Assembly (NCBI GenBank): GCA_904379015.1
Contig: CAJFHG010000010.1
Span: 1 to 64,000 of the forward strand
Origin: Candidatus Paralachnospira caecorum
GTDB taxonomy: Bacteria > Bacillota > Clostridia > Lachnospirales > Lachnospiraceae
Reading direction: 5' to 3'
Length of the DNA stretch: 64,000 nt
In this document: positions 55,080-64,000 of the stretch, in pieces
Layout of the letters: every line of letters begins with the position of its first letter
Position numbering within the stretch: position 1 is the first letter of the stretch
Position numbers and translations under genes: made by a program
The notes under the pieces: generated by a model
Told to the model about the DNA's origin: nothing
The model's input: only the letters and a program-made list of their open reading frames with translations
Database searches by the model: none

Positions 55080-56111
55080 TCAGCGCAGGATTTCGTCAAA
55101 TACCTCCAGCTCCGCCATCTGTGCCGCCATCTGTACCGGACCGGCAGGCGGGAGCATGTCGATCGTTCCCACTACCTCAATTTCCGTATTCTCATAACGC
55201 TTGCCATACTGCTTATGGAATCTGTTATATAAAATCGATGTTTTCTTCATCAGTCCCGCAAATTCAGACTCCTCCAGCTGGCCGAACAGCGTCCAGATCT
55301 TGTGAAATCCGAGATTGGACGTATAAGTTCCGTCGTCGACCGCCACAATGCGGTCTGCCGCGGCCAGCGCGGACAAAAGGCCTCTGTTGACAGAAAAGCT
55401 GCTGTCAATGACAATGCGGCGGAACCGTCTGTTTTCCGTAAGATATCTGAAAAAAACATCCATCTGCTCTTTTGTACTGTCCATCAGTCCAAGCGGCGCA
55501 TCCACGTTGTCCAGGAAATATACGCCGCTCAGATCCCGGTTCAGCGCGGCTCCCAGCGCGCTTTCCAGATCCCGGCCGGCCTGAATCTCCCCCAGCAGAT
55601 ACTGCAGATCTTTCTGATTTCCGCCCTGGAATATGCTGCTGATGTCCCCCAGCGCGCTCATATTCACATAAAGCACATCCTGCTCTCTGGCCGCCAGCCT
55701 CTGCGCGTACGCGGCAGCCGCGGCCGAGGTTCCCACTGAAGCCGCTGTTCCGATAAAAGCCACGATCTTTACGGAAGTATCCTGCTGCTCCATCAGTTTT
55801 TCCAGATCCGCGTAAAGACTCCGCAAATTCTGATACCGGAAAATCTCGCCCGGCTCGCCTGTCGGTCTTTCTGTCAGATATCCCACATGGACATCTCCGA
55901 CAAAGGGAGGATACACTCCCTTCAGTTCATCTGTCACCAATACGGCATTTACCTCCCGCTCAGCCAGGATCCGGTCCAGCTCCGCCCTGTCATAAACCGG
56001 AGTCAGCGCAAGCTCCTGCCCGAATCTGCCGCTCATATACCGGCAGAACCGTTCGGTATAGGCAGTATTTAAATCATATACCGCGATCCGCGTCTGTCCC
56101 ATTTTGTCCAT
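55080..56111 (-). CDS. TadZ/CpaE-like atypical MinD-family ATPase
   Basis: A 343-aa protein. N-terminal pseudoreceiver-like domain (about 1-105: IAVYDLNTAYTERFCRYM, LVTDEL) and C-terminal MinD/ParA-like domain (about 115-330). The deviant Walker A region reads FIGTAASVGTSAAAAAYA, so the signature lysine (KGGVGKT) is absent, as in TadZ of clostridia. Such proteins mark cell positions for pilus or secretion machines. No tad genes lie here. The start is uncertain between ATG 56111 and 56102. Confidence 0.85.
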   Translation of the reverse strand: MDKMGQTRIAVYDLNTAYTERFCRYMSGRFGQELALTPVYDRAELDRILAEREVNAVLVTDELKGVYPPFVGDVHVGYLTERPTGEPGEIFRYQNLRSLYADLEKLMEQQDTSVKIVAFIGTAASVGTSAAAAAYAQRLAAREQDVLYVNMSALGDISSIFQGGNQKDLQYLLGEIQAGRDLESALGAALNRDLSGVYFLDNVDAPLGLMDSTKEQMDVFFRYLTENRRFRRIVIDSSFSVNRGLLSALAAADRIVAVDDGTYTSNLGFHKIWTLFGQLEESEFAGLMKKTSILYNRFHKQYGKRYENTEIEVVGTIDMLPPAGPVQMAAQMAELEVFDEILR

Positions 56112-56138
56112 CATCCTTCCTGAATCTGCCAGCCGCAA

Positions 56139-56990
56139 TCAATGACCCATCTTTTCTTCATAGTCTGAAATCAGCTGTCTGTTTGCTTTCTCATATTCGT
56201 TGAACATCGCATCTTCATCAAACTGCTCCGGCTCGTAGAGCGGCGTGTACCAGGATTTGCTCATAAAATACGCGTTCAGATCCGCGTCTTTGAATATCCG
56301 TCCGTGCCGGGCATAAATCTCATTTCTGGCCAGTCTCAGCTCCTCTTTTGTCAGTCCGGCCAGATCTGCCTCTGTCAGATAAGAAGAAGCGCTGTCCGGA
56401 AGAATATAATCGCCCTGAGCCGCTGTCTGCGGCGCTGTGGTCTCTGTTTCTGTCTGACCCGCCGTAGTCGGAAGCTCCTCCTCCGTCACAGAAGGTGCGA
56501 TCGAAAAGCTTTCCCCGGTTTCATCTGTTTCACTTTCCTCCTGGGTCTCTTCCGTCCGGGAACTCTCTGTCTGCTCCCCGCCCGACGGCAATTCAGCCGC
56601 CGGATCGCCGGAACCGCTGCCTCCGCCGAATGTGCGGATTCCCAGAACAACCAGCGTACCAACCAAAAGGACCGCCACGACGCTGAGCACAACGATCAGA
56701 ACCGTCATCCCTGTATGCTTCTTTTCCGGCTCCGGCAACATGCCGCCTCCCGGAACCGGCGCTCTGTTTTCATAGGGATCTCCGTTTATGTAAGGATCAT
56801 ATCCCGGTCTGTTGTCTCTGCCTCCATACTGCCGCGGATCAGAATATCCCCGCTGTTCCGCGCTCTCATACTTCGCTCCGTCCACATTCGCTTGATCCGA
56901 CGGAGAAGACAGCGGTCTTACCGCAGCCCCGCAGACTTCACAGTACCGTGAATCATCCGGTATTTTCGCTCCACATTCTTCACAATACAT
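56139..56990 (-). CDS. zinc-ribbon membrane protein with YARHG domain
   Basis: A 283-aa protein: zinc ribbon (YCEECGAKIPDDSRYCEVCGAA), proline/glycine-rich linker, membrane segment at about 93-115 (MTVLIVVLSVVAVLLVGTLVVLGI), a long Thr/Glu-rich extracytoplasmic stalk, then a YARHG domain (about 205-283: LRLARNEIYARHGRIF...). YARHG domains occur in secreted or surface proteins of Firmicutes. First gene of the six-gene unit. AAGGAGGAC precedes the ATG. Confidence 0.85.
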   Translation of the reverse strand: MYCEECGAKIPDDSRYCEVCGAAVRPLSSPSDQANVDGAKYESAEQRGYSDPRQYGGRDNRPGYDPYINGDPYENRAPVPGGGMLPEPEKKHTGMTVLIVVLSVVAVLLVGTLVVLGIRTFGGGSGSGDPAAELPSGGEQTESSRTEETQEESETDETGESFSIAPSVTEEELPTTAGQTETETTAPQTAAQGDYILPDSASSYLTEADLAGLTKEELRLARNEIYARHGRIFKDADLNAYFMSKSWYTPLYEPEQFDEDAMFNEYEKANRQLISDYEEKMGH

Positions 56991-57033
56991 AACTGTCCTC
57001 CTTCAATGCCAGGCCCAATCAAAATTCTTTCTT

Positions 57034-57062
57034 ATTTTATCACAAATCTTCCGTCTCTGCAT
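57034..57062 (-). promoter_or_regulatory. possible promoter of the kinase/FHA unit
   Basis: -10 TAAAAT (57034-57039) with a weak -35 (ATGCAG region) at 17 bp, between the upstream terminator and the YARHG gene. Confidence 0.4.
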
Positions 57063-57080
57063 TACCTTTTTATACCGGAT

Positions 57081-57127
57081 AAAAAAGAACCGCTGCCTGA
57101 TAGACTGTTCATCTATTGTACAGCGGA
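57081..57127 (-). terminator. terminator of the lysA-HAD unit
   Basis: On the minus strand CCGCTG/CAGCGG with inner ATAGA/TCTAT pairing, followed by TTCTTTTTTATCC. It insulates the kinase/FHA unit from the genes upstream. Confidence 0.85.
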
Positions 57128-57150
57128 CTCCTTATCACATCATTCTGTTT

Positions 57151-57903
57151 TCAGACAGATCGGTCCGGCATCTCCTGAACATACGCGTAAAACTGTTCAA
57201 AATTCCCCGACAAAAACCCTTCCAGAGACCTGCCATGCCGATTCAGCATGCAGTCTGTGAGCAGATATCCGGCCATGCCGAGCTCTGTCACGCACATATC
57301 TTCATCCACATCGTTTCCGACCATCATGCACTGCTCCGGCTCTTTATGGAACCGCTCCAGGATTGATGTATAATACTGCAGGCTGGGCTTGCAGAAATAT
57401 TCTTCCTCATACGTTGTCACCAGAGAGAAATCTTCCGGTTTCAGCCCGGCCCACTCCATCCTCCTCAGTGTGGCCACAGAAGGAAACAGGGGATTGGTCG
57501 CGAGGATCACCGTATACCCCTTCTGCTTCAGCTCCCGGACTGCCTTCGGCGCCAGAGGCTGGAAGCCTGTGGCCGCCTTCGCCTCTATAAACTGTTCCCG
57601 GTAAAACTGTACAAAAAACTCTTCTCTGCTTTTCATATCCTGTCCCATGGAGTCTGAAAAAACCTCCCAGAACCGGTCCCGGTTGCTCATGGCCCCGTCA
57701 TTGCGCATCATGGCCTCCGTCCCCTTCCATACCGACGAAGTGAGAAGCCCGGGGTCATATCCTTCGGGGGCAAAGGTTTTTCCCAGAGCCCCCATATAAT
57801 ACTTTACAAATTTTTCCTGATCCATCGGAAGCAGACTTCCGTCCAGATCAAATAATACGGTATCTGTCTTCTGCATTGTTTTATCCTGCCGCAATTCCTT
57901 CAT
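57151..57903 (-). CDS. HAD-superfamily phosphatase
   Basis: A 250-aa Rossmann-fold hydrolase with cap domain: nucleophile motif DTVLFDLDGSLLP, motif II VILATNPLF, Lys in EYFCKPSLQYY, and motif IV MMVGNDVDEDM. The substrate is unknown. Starts at 57903 (AGAGG) or 57876 (CAGGAT) are both possible. It follows lysA by 19 bases. Confidence 0.85.
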   Translation of the reverse strand: MKELRQDKTMQKTDTVLFDLDGSLLPMDQEKFVKYYMGALGKTFAPEGYDPGLLTSSVWKGTEAMMRNDGAMSNRDRFWEVFSDSMGQDMKSREEFFVQFYREQFIEAKAATGFQPLAPKAVRELKQKGYTVILATNPLFPSVATLRRMEWAGLKPEDFSLVTTYEEEYFCKPSLQYYTSILERFHKEPEQCMMVGNDVDEDMCVTELGMAGYLLTDCMLNRHGRSLEGFLSGNFEQFYAYVQEMPDRSV

Positions 57904-57922
57904 CCTCTGTCCCTGCCGGTCT

Positions 57923-59209
57923 TTACAGGTTTCCGCCGGCCTTCCAGTCCATATCCTTCAGAATGTCACAAAAATCAAAGGTCGCGAAATAATCCCGGGG
58001 CGTTTCCGCTCTCCGGATCATCTGAACGCTGCCGTCTTCTTTCAGAAGCAGCTCTGCCGAGCGGAGCTTTCCATTGTAATTATAGCCCATGGAGTACCCG
58101 TGAGCGCCCGTATCATGAATCACGAGGAAATCCCCGATATCGATCTTGGGCAGCATCCGGTCAATGGCGAACTTATCGCTGTTCTCACACAGAGAGCCTG
58201 TCACATCGTACTTGTGGTCGCAGACGCTGTTGTCCTTTCCCATGACGGTGATATGATGATAGGCTCCGTAAATCGCCGGACGCATCAGGTTCGCCGCGCA
58301 GGCGTCGCAGCCAATGTATTCTTTGTAAATATGCTTCTGATGGATGGCTTTTGTCACCAGGCAGCCGTAAGGTCCCATCATGAAGCGTCCCATCTCCGTA
58401 TAAATGGCAATATCATCCATTCCGGCAGGCTTCAGCACCTCTTCATATACCCTGCGCACGCCGTCGCCGATAACCATGATATCATTGGGCTCCTGCTCCG
58501 GACGGTAGGGAATGCCGACACCGCCGGACAGATTGATGAATTTGATATGAACGCCGGTCTTTTCCTTCAGCTCCACAGCCAGCTCAAAAAGCACCTTCGC
58601 CAGCGCCGGATAATACTCATTGGTCACGGTATTGCTGGCCAGGAACGCATGAAGTCCAAAGGTTTTCACACCCTTCGCCTTCAGGATCTTAAAGCCTTCG
58701 ATGATCTGCTCATGCGTAAAGCCGTACTTCGCGTCCCCGGGGTTGTCCATGATGCCGTTGCTCATCTTGAACACGCCGCCCGGATTGTAGCGGCAGCTGA
58801 TCACCTCGGGAATGCCGGCACATTTTTCCAGATACTCAATGTGGGTAAAATCGTCCAGATTAATGGTCGCGTTAATCTTTCTCGCATACCGGAACTCCGC
58901 CGCGGGCGTCGCATTGGAAGAAAACATGATTTCTTCTCCGCTGAAACCCAGGGCGTCTGCCAGCATGAGCTCCGTCATGGAAGAGCAGTCGCAGCCGCAG
59001 CCATATTCCTTCAGTATATTGATCAAAAACGGATTCGGGGTGGCCTTTACTGCGAAATATTCACGAAACCCCTTATTCCAGGAGAACGCCTCCTTCACCC
59101 GTCTGGCGTTTTCACGGATGCCCTTCTCGTCATAAAGATGATAAGGAGTCGGATAAGTTTTATCAATTTCTTTCAGCTGTTCTAATGTTACAAAAGGTTC
59201 TTTTTTCAT
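57923..59209 (-). CDS. lysA: diaminopimelate decarboxylase-family enzyme
   Basis: A 428-aa fold type III PLP decarboxylase. PLP-Lys is in EYFAVKATPNPFLI; the glycine-rich phosphate loop is NLSGGVGIPYRPEQ; the cysteine/His substrate site is GCDACAANLMRPAIYGAYHHITV. This branch is longer than classical LysA and includes clostridial enzymes named diaminopimelate decarboxylase; carboxynorspermidine-like use cannot be excluded. ATG 59209 follows GAAAGGAG. Confidence 0.85.
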   Translation of the reverse strand: MKKEPFVTLEQLKEIDKTYPTPYHLYDEKGIRENARRVKEAFSWNKGFREYFAVKATPNPFLINILKEYGCGCDCSSMTELMLADALGFSGEEIMFSSNATPAAEFRYARKINATINLDDFTHIEYLEKCAGIPEVISCRYNPGGVFKMSNGIMDNPGDAKYGFTHEQIIEGFKILKAKGVKTFGLHAFLASNTVTNEYYPALAKVLFELAVELKEKTGVHIKFINLSGGVGIPYRPEQEPNDIMVIGDGVRRVYEEVLKPAGMDDIAIYTEMGRFMMGPYGCLVTKAIHQKHIYKEYIGCDACAANLMRPAIYGAYHHITVMGKDNSVCDHKYDVTGSLCENSDKFAIDRMLPKIDIGDFLVIHDTGAHGYSMGYNYNGKLRSAELLLKEDGSVQMIRRAETPRDYFATFDFCDILKDMDWKAGGNL

Positions 59210-59250
59210 TCTTTTTTTGCTGCTCCTTTCGTTTCTCATAAGTCAAAATC

Positions 59251-59279
59251 AGCATACTATAGTCCCCTGGAAATGTCAA
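59251..59279 (-). promoter_or_regulatory. promoter of the lysA-HAD unit
   Basis: -35 TTGACA (59274-59279), 17-bp spacer, -10 TATGCT (59251-59256) on the minus strand. Confidence 0.85.
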
Positions 59280-59319
59280 CCGCGCCAGCCGGAGCTTCCT
59301 GAGAAAAATCATCCGTATC

Positions 59320-61041
59320 TCAGGTCCCGGATGCCAGTATTTCCTGCACCGTTCCGTCCGGAGAAATTCTCCCCAGCTCTGATGAGGCATCCGCGGCCCC
59401 GCCTCCGCCGATCCTGTAATAAACCCAGTCCTCCGTCACGTTGATCTCATAGGAAAGATTATTATAATATTCATTTCCGCCGTAGACAGATTCATCAAAG
59501 GTCTTCAGTGTCCGGATCAGCTGTCCGTCTGTGCCGCAGACCGCCAGCGCCCGTCCTGTGACCGGCAGAATATCATATTCCTCCCGCTCTCCGGCGCTGA
59601 CATACAGATCTCCGCCGAAGGCCACCGTCTTGTTCCAGCACCGTTCCGGCAGCAGCCGGTCCCCCAGTGTTCCGACAGAGGCATCATAGACATGAAGTCT
59701 GGAATCCGGGAATTCTCCCTGGCTGTCTCCGCAGGATACATAAAGCTTCCCGTCCATCACCTGGATTCCCAGCACATACTGTGCATAATTTCCAAAATCA
59801 GAATTGAACTGGTTCCAGTCTGATGAGACCGGCAGCTCCTCAATGCCTGAACCGTCCAGCTTCGCGCGGCAGAAACGGGTAAAATCATACGGTGAGTAGA
59901 AGGCATTCATATAGCTGATGGTATAATACAGACTGCCTTCAGCCACACACAGCTGCGGAGAAGCGTTTCCAATGTTGCCGATCAGTTCTGTGACGCCGCT
60001 TCCGTCCAGATTCATCCGGTAAATGGAGTTGTTGTCCCGGTATGTGACCGCTCTCTCTTCCGAAGATCCGCTGAATGAAACCGTACAGCTGTAGCTTCCG
60101 GTCCTTCCGTTGCGTCCGATATAATAAATATATCCATCACAGACTGTAAACCCTCTGTAACCGGCAGATTCGGCATAATCTTCATAATACGAACTGCCGA
60201 ATTCATAGGTGACAAAGCTGTCCGAAACCGTCTCCCCGATCTGCGTCAGACCGCTGCCGTCCAGCTCCATGCAGAAGGGAGTCCGCTCCGTGTAGGATCT
60301 ATAATAATTTTCCTGCTCCTTTTCTTCCTCCGCCAGAAAATAGATCCGGTCCTCCCAGATATTCAGAGATGAACAGGCTCCGTCATACAGCATAATCTGC
60401 CCGTTTCCGTCCCGGTCCGCACGCCAGAGCGCGTTCCCGAAGCAGTAAAATACATAATCCTCAGTTTCCGCCGCGTAACCGCCATTGTTCAGATTGCCCG
60501 CGATATTTCCCAAAGAAGACTCTGCAGCCGTCTCCCGGATCGCTTCCGGTTCCGTTTCCGTTTCTTCTGATCCCTCCGCGCCGCTTTCCTGCTCTTCTCC
60601 CCAATAGGAATCGATAGTCTCCCGGGGAAGCTCCGGCCATACCGCTTCCACCATCGCGAGGACCTCTTCTTTTTCATTCCGGTCTTCTCTGGCTTCCCCG
60701 ACCTTCAGCGCTTCCTCCACGAGAACTTCCTCCCGCGAAGCCGCGATTCCCTCGCACAGCACTTCCGCCGCCTTCCGCCATCCATTTTCCGTGTCGGCCG
60801 CCTGATACGTATCAGACAGTCCCATATAAGCCGGAGTCCTGGCCGGTTCTATCTCAATGGCAGCCCGGAAGGCCAGCTCCGCTTCTCCATAATTTCCTTC
60901 TGACAGATATGTTCTTCCCAGCTCGATCTGACGGTCATATCTGCGGCTGCCGCCCCTCCAGAGCAGCAGACACAGGATCGCAAGGATCAAGATCACGATC
61001 AGAAGGCTCAGGACCACAACGATTCTTTTTCTGAATTTCAT
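59320..61041 (-). CDS. anchored TPR protein with DUF5050-type beta-propeller
   Basis: A 573-aa protein: N-terminal anchor (RIVVVLSLLIVILILAILCLLLW), TPR-like helices (about 40-130: YLSEGNYGEAELAFRAAIEIEP), an acidic linker, and a C-terminal region (about 190-573) with repeated YY-motifs and DGSG turns (MNLDGSGVTEL, AKLDGSGIEELP), as in DUF5050 propellers. It is probably extracytoplasmic. The ATG at 61041 has GAGGTG upstream and lies directly behind the guaB terminator. Confidence 0.8.
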   Translation of the reverse strand: MKFRKRIVVVLSLLIVILILAILCLLLWRGGSRRYDRQIELGRTYLSEGNYGEAELAFRAAIEIEPARTPAYMGLSDTYQAADTENGWRKAAEVLCEGIAASREEVLVEEALKVGEAREDRNEKEEVLAMVEAVWPELPRETIDSYWGEEQESGAEGSEETETEPEAIRETAAESSLGNIAGNLNNGGYAAETEDYVFYCFGNALWRADRDGNGQIMLYDGACSSLNIWEDRIYFLAEEEKEQENYYRSYTERTPFCMELDGSGLTQIGETVSDSFVTYEFGSSYYEDYAESAGYRGFTVCDGYIYYIGRNGRTGSYSCTVSFSGSSEERAVTYRDNNSIYRMNLDGSGVTELIGNIGNASPQLCVAEGSLYYTISYMNAFYSPYDFTRFCRAKLDGSGIEELPVSSDWNQFNSDFGNYAQYVLGIQVMDGKLYVSCGDSQGEFPDSRLHVYDASVGTLGDRLLPERCWNKTVAFGGDLYVSAGEREEYDILPVTGRALAVCGTDGQLIRTLKTFDESVYGGNEYYNNLSYEINVTEDWVYYRIGGGGAADASSELGRISPDGTVQEILASGT

Positions 61042-61052
61042 ACGCTTCACCT

Positions 61053-61086
61053 CAAAAACCGCTGCCGTTTTTGTTCCGGCAGCGGT
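61053..61086 (-). terminator. terminator of guaB
   Basis: ACCGCTGCCG and CGGCAGCGGT form a perfect 10-bp stem with a loop containing AAAAA, followed by TTTTG. Its T-run runs straight into the ribosome site of the next gene. Confidence 0.9.
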
Positions 61087-61096
61087 CCGTCATCGT

Positions 61097-62590
<1,494 letters not shown>

Positions 62591-62604
62591 TTATTTAATA
62601 TAAT

Positions 62605-62633
62605 ATCCTATCAAAAATGTCCGTCGGTGTCAA
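62605..62633 (-). promoter_or_regulatory. guaB promoter
   Basis: -35 TTGACA (62628-62633), 17-bp spacer, -10 TAGGAT (62605-62610), about 54 bases before the guaB ATG. No guanine riboswitch is visible. Confidence 0.85.
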
Positions 62634-62755
62634 ACAAAATTGACCTTCATTTTTTGGACTTTCTTTATGAATTATTTACAATAAACCTGCCTGGAAAGAA
62701 CTTTTTTGAATTAAAGCAGTAAAAATTTCATGCAGTGAAAAAGAATCCATAAATA

Positions 62756-62785
62756 GTAAAAGCGCAGGGCTTCTGCCCTGCGCCT
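62756..62785 (-). terminator. terminator of groEL
   Basis: GCGCAGGGC and GCCCTGCGC make a perfect 9-bp stem with a 4-base loop, followed on the minus strand by TTTTACT. Confidence 0.9.
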
Positions 62786-62832
62786 CCGTATATTTGAATC
62801 AACCGTTCGCTCTTTTCTGGTTCCGGCAAGAA

Positions 62833-64000
62833 TTACATCATGCCCATTCCGGGATTTGCCGCTGCCGCCGCGGGAGTCTCCTCCTTGATATTGGCAACTA
62901 CGGATTCTGTGGTCAGCAGTGTAGCCGCAACGCTGGTCGCGTTCTGCAGCGCGCTTCTGGTTACCTTCGCGGGATCTACGATACCTGCGGGGATCATCTC
63001 CACATATTCTTCTTTGTACGCGTCAAATCCAAATCCGGGGGTGGATTCTTTTACCTTATTTACGATTACGGAACCTTCCAGTCCGGCATTGGCCGCAATG
63101 CGGAACAGAGGAGCTTCCAGAGCCTTCAGCACGATTCTCGCGCCGGTTCTCTCATCGCCTTCCAGTTCAGCGGCAACCTTCTCTACTTCTTTCGCCGCAT
63201 GGATGTACGCGGAACCGCCGCCCGCGATGATGCCCTCTTCCACAGCCGCCTTCGTAGCAGCCAGAGCATCTTCCATACGAAGTTTTGCTTCCTTCATCTC
63301 TGTCTCGGTCGCTGCACCTACACGGATCACCGCTACGCCGCCGGCCAGCTTCGCCAGACGCTCCTGAAGCTTCTCTCTGTCGAACTCAGAGGTAGTCTCT
63401 TCGATCTGAGCCTTGATCTGGCCGATTCTTGCCTGGATATCCTCGCTGTTGCCCTCACCGTCGACGATGATGGTGCTTTCCTTCTGAACCTTGACAGATT
63501 TCGCGCGGCCAAGCTGATCCATGGTAGCTTCTTTCAGCTCCAGACCAACTTCTTCAGAGATCACAGTGCCGCCTGTCAGGATCGCGATATCCTTCAGCAT
63601 TTCTTTTCTTCTGTCGCCGTATCCGGGAGCCTTAACGCCTACTACGCTGAAGGTGCCTCTCAGTTTGTTGACGATCAGAGTGGTCAGAGCCTCGCCCTCG
63701 ATATCCTCAGCAATGATGAGAAGTTTCGCGCCGCTCTGTACGATCTGCTCCAGAAGAGGAAGGATCTCCTGAATATTGCTGATCTTCTTGTCTGTGATCA
63801 GAATGTAGGGATTGTCAAGCTCTGCGCACATTTTTTCCATGTCTGTGCACATATAAGCGGAAATATATCCTCTGTCAAACTGCATACCTTCTACCAGGTC
63901 GAGTTCTGTCTTCATGGTCTTGGATTCTTCGATGGTGATCACACCGTCCTTGGAAACCTTTTCCATGGCGTCCGCGACCATTTCTCCCACTTCATCATCG
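62833..64000 (-). CDS. groEL: chaperonin GroEL (N-terminus beyond right edge)
   Basis: About 389 residues of the 60-kDa chaperonin are present, from [15 protein letters not shown] at the edge to the C-terminal tail NPGMGMM. The apical and intermediate domains and the ATP-domain end ([19 protein letters not shown], then [17 protein letters not shown]) are intact. The first roughly 150 residues, and any groES upstream, lie outside the window. Confidence 0.98.
   Translation of the reverse strand, partial: DDEVGEMVADAMEKVSKDGVITIEESKTMKTELDLVEGMQFDRGYISAYMCTDMEKMCAELDNPYILITDKKISNIQEILPLLEQIVQSGAKLLIIAEDIEGEALTTLIVNKLRGTFSVVGVKAPGYGDRRKEMLKDIAILTGGTVISEEVGLELKEATMDQLGRAKSVKVQKESTIIVDGEGNSEDIQARIGQIKAQIEETTSEFDREKLQERLAKLAGGVAVIRVGAATETEMKEAKLRMEDALAATKAAVEEGIIAGGGSAYIHAAKEVEKVAAELEGDERTGARIVLKALEAPLFRIAANAGLEGSVIVNKVKESTPGFGFDAYKEEYVEMIPAGIVDPAKVTRSALQNATSVAATLLTTESVVANIKEETPAAAAANPGMGMM

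Noticed and set aside
62833-64000. Truncated groEL pseudogene
   Set aside because: The reading frame is intact to the window edge; truncation is only due to the window.

Overview
The window looks like a chromosomal segment of a spore-forming, obligately fermentative clostridium, most probably a Lachnospiraceae member. This is inferred from gene content and order, not from any search. Supporting signs are the ylxM-ffh-rpsP-khpA-rimM-trmD-rplS-lepB-rbgA-rnhB order, a SpoVAF/GerA-type germination protein, a YlmC/YmxH protein, NfnAB-type flavoenzymes, stand-alone sirtuin and CarD genes, and good G+C-rich clostridial promoters (TTGACA-17-TATAAT type). The left 3.5 kb is visibly more A+T-rich and is built from mobile DNA.

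Layout. 1-500: two decayed mobile-element genes back to back (ATP-binding transposition helper, minus; tyrosine integrase C-terminus, plus), both frameshifted. 500-1990: an IS91-family element with a Y2/HUH transposase and a small coupled acidic ORF. 1990-3540: an IS110-family element with a long non-coding left end that may encode a bridge RNA. 3543-3909: one promoter, one broken tRNA-Leu, one intact tRNA-Leu(CAA) and a terminator. 4.1-14.6 kb: the translation/secretion operon (from a strong promoter at 12.85 kb down to pgeF), then carD and fba. 14.8-28.4 kb: a DUF4397-like orphan, a Gx transporter/NusG-II pair, an NlpC/P60 hydrolase, metY, two iron alcohol dehydrogenases around a zinc-ribbon membrane protein, an M19 dipeptidase, a SNF2 helicase and argS. 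28.6-38.8 kb: a cupin-like gene, a deletion scar joining two gene fragments, efp, yqeG, nrdR, ylmC, prfC, cls, coaBC, the divergent coaX, an ECF S-component and a PGRP-type amidase. 38.9-50.3 kb: a metal/arsenical-type permease, a UvrD helicase, gltX, a divergent sirtuin, a GerA-type protein, araD-dabb-nfnB-nfnA, and aroF.

50.4-57.0 kb is the most interesting region: a compact six-gene minus-strand unit made of a zinc-ribbon/YARHG membrane protein, a TadZ/CpaE-like atypical ATPase, an FHA protein, a zinc-ribbon membrane protein with a 24-bp repeat linker, a membrane Ser/Thr kinase with TPRs, and a zinc-ribbon polytopic protein with a 42-bp repeat linker. No pilus or secretion genes accompany it, so it reads as a self-contained phospho-signalling module of the cell envelope. 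57.1-64.0 kb: a HAD phosphatase, a diaminopimelate-decarboxylase-type enzyme, a TPR/DUF5050-type anchored protein, guaB and the C-terminal three quarters of groEL, which runs off the right edge.

Together most genes are housekeeping (ribosome assembly, protein export, tRNA charging, CoA, purine and aromatic biosynthesis). The accessory material is the IS/tRNA scar at the left, the scar at 29.4 kb, and the kinase-FHA cluster.
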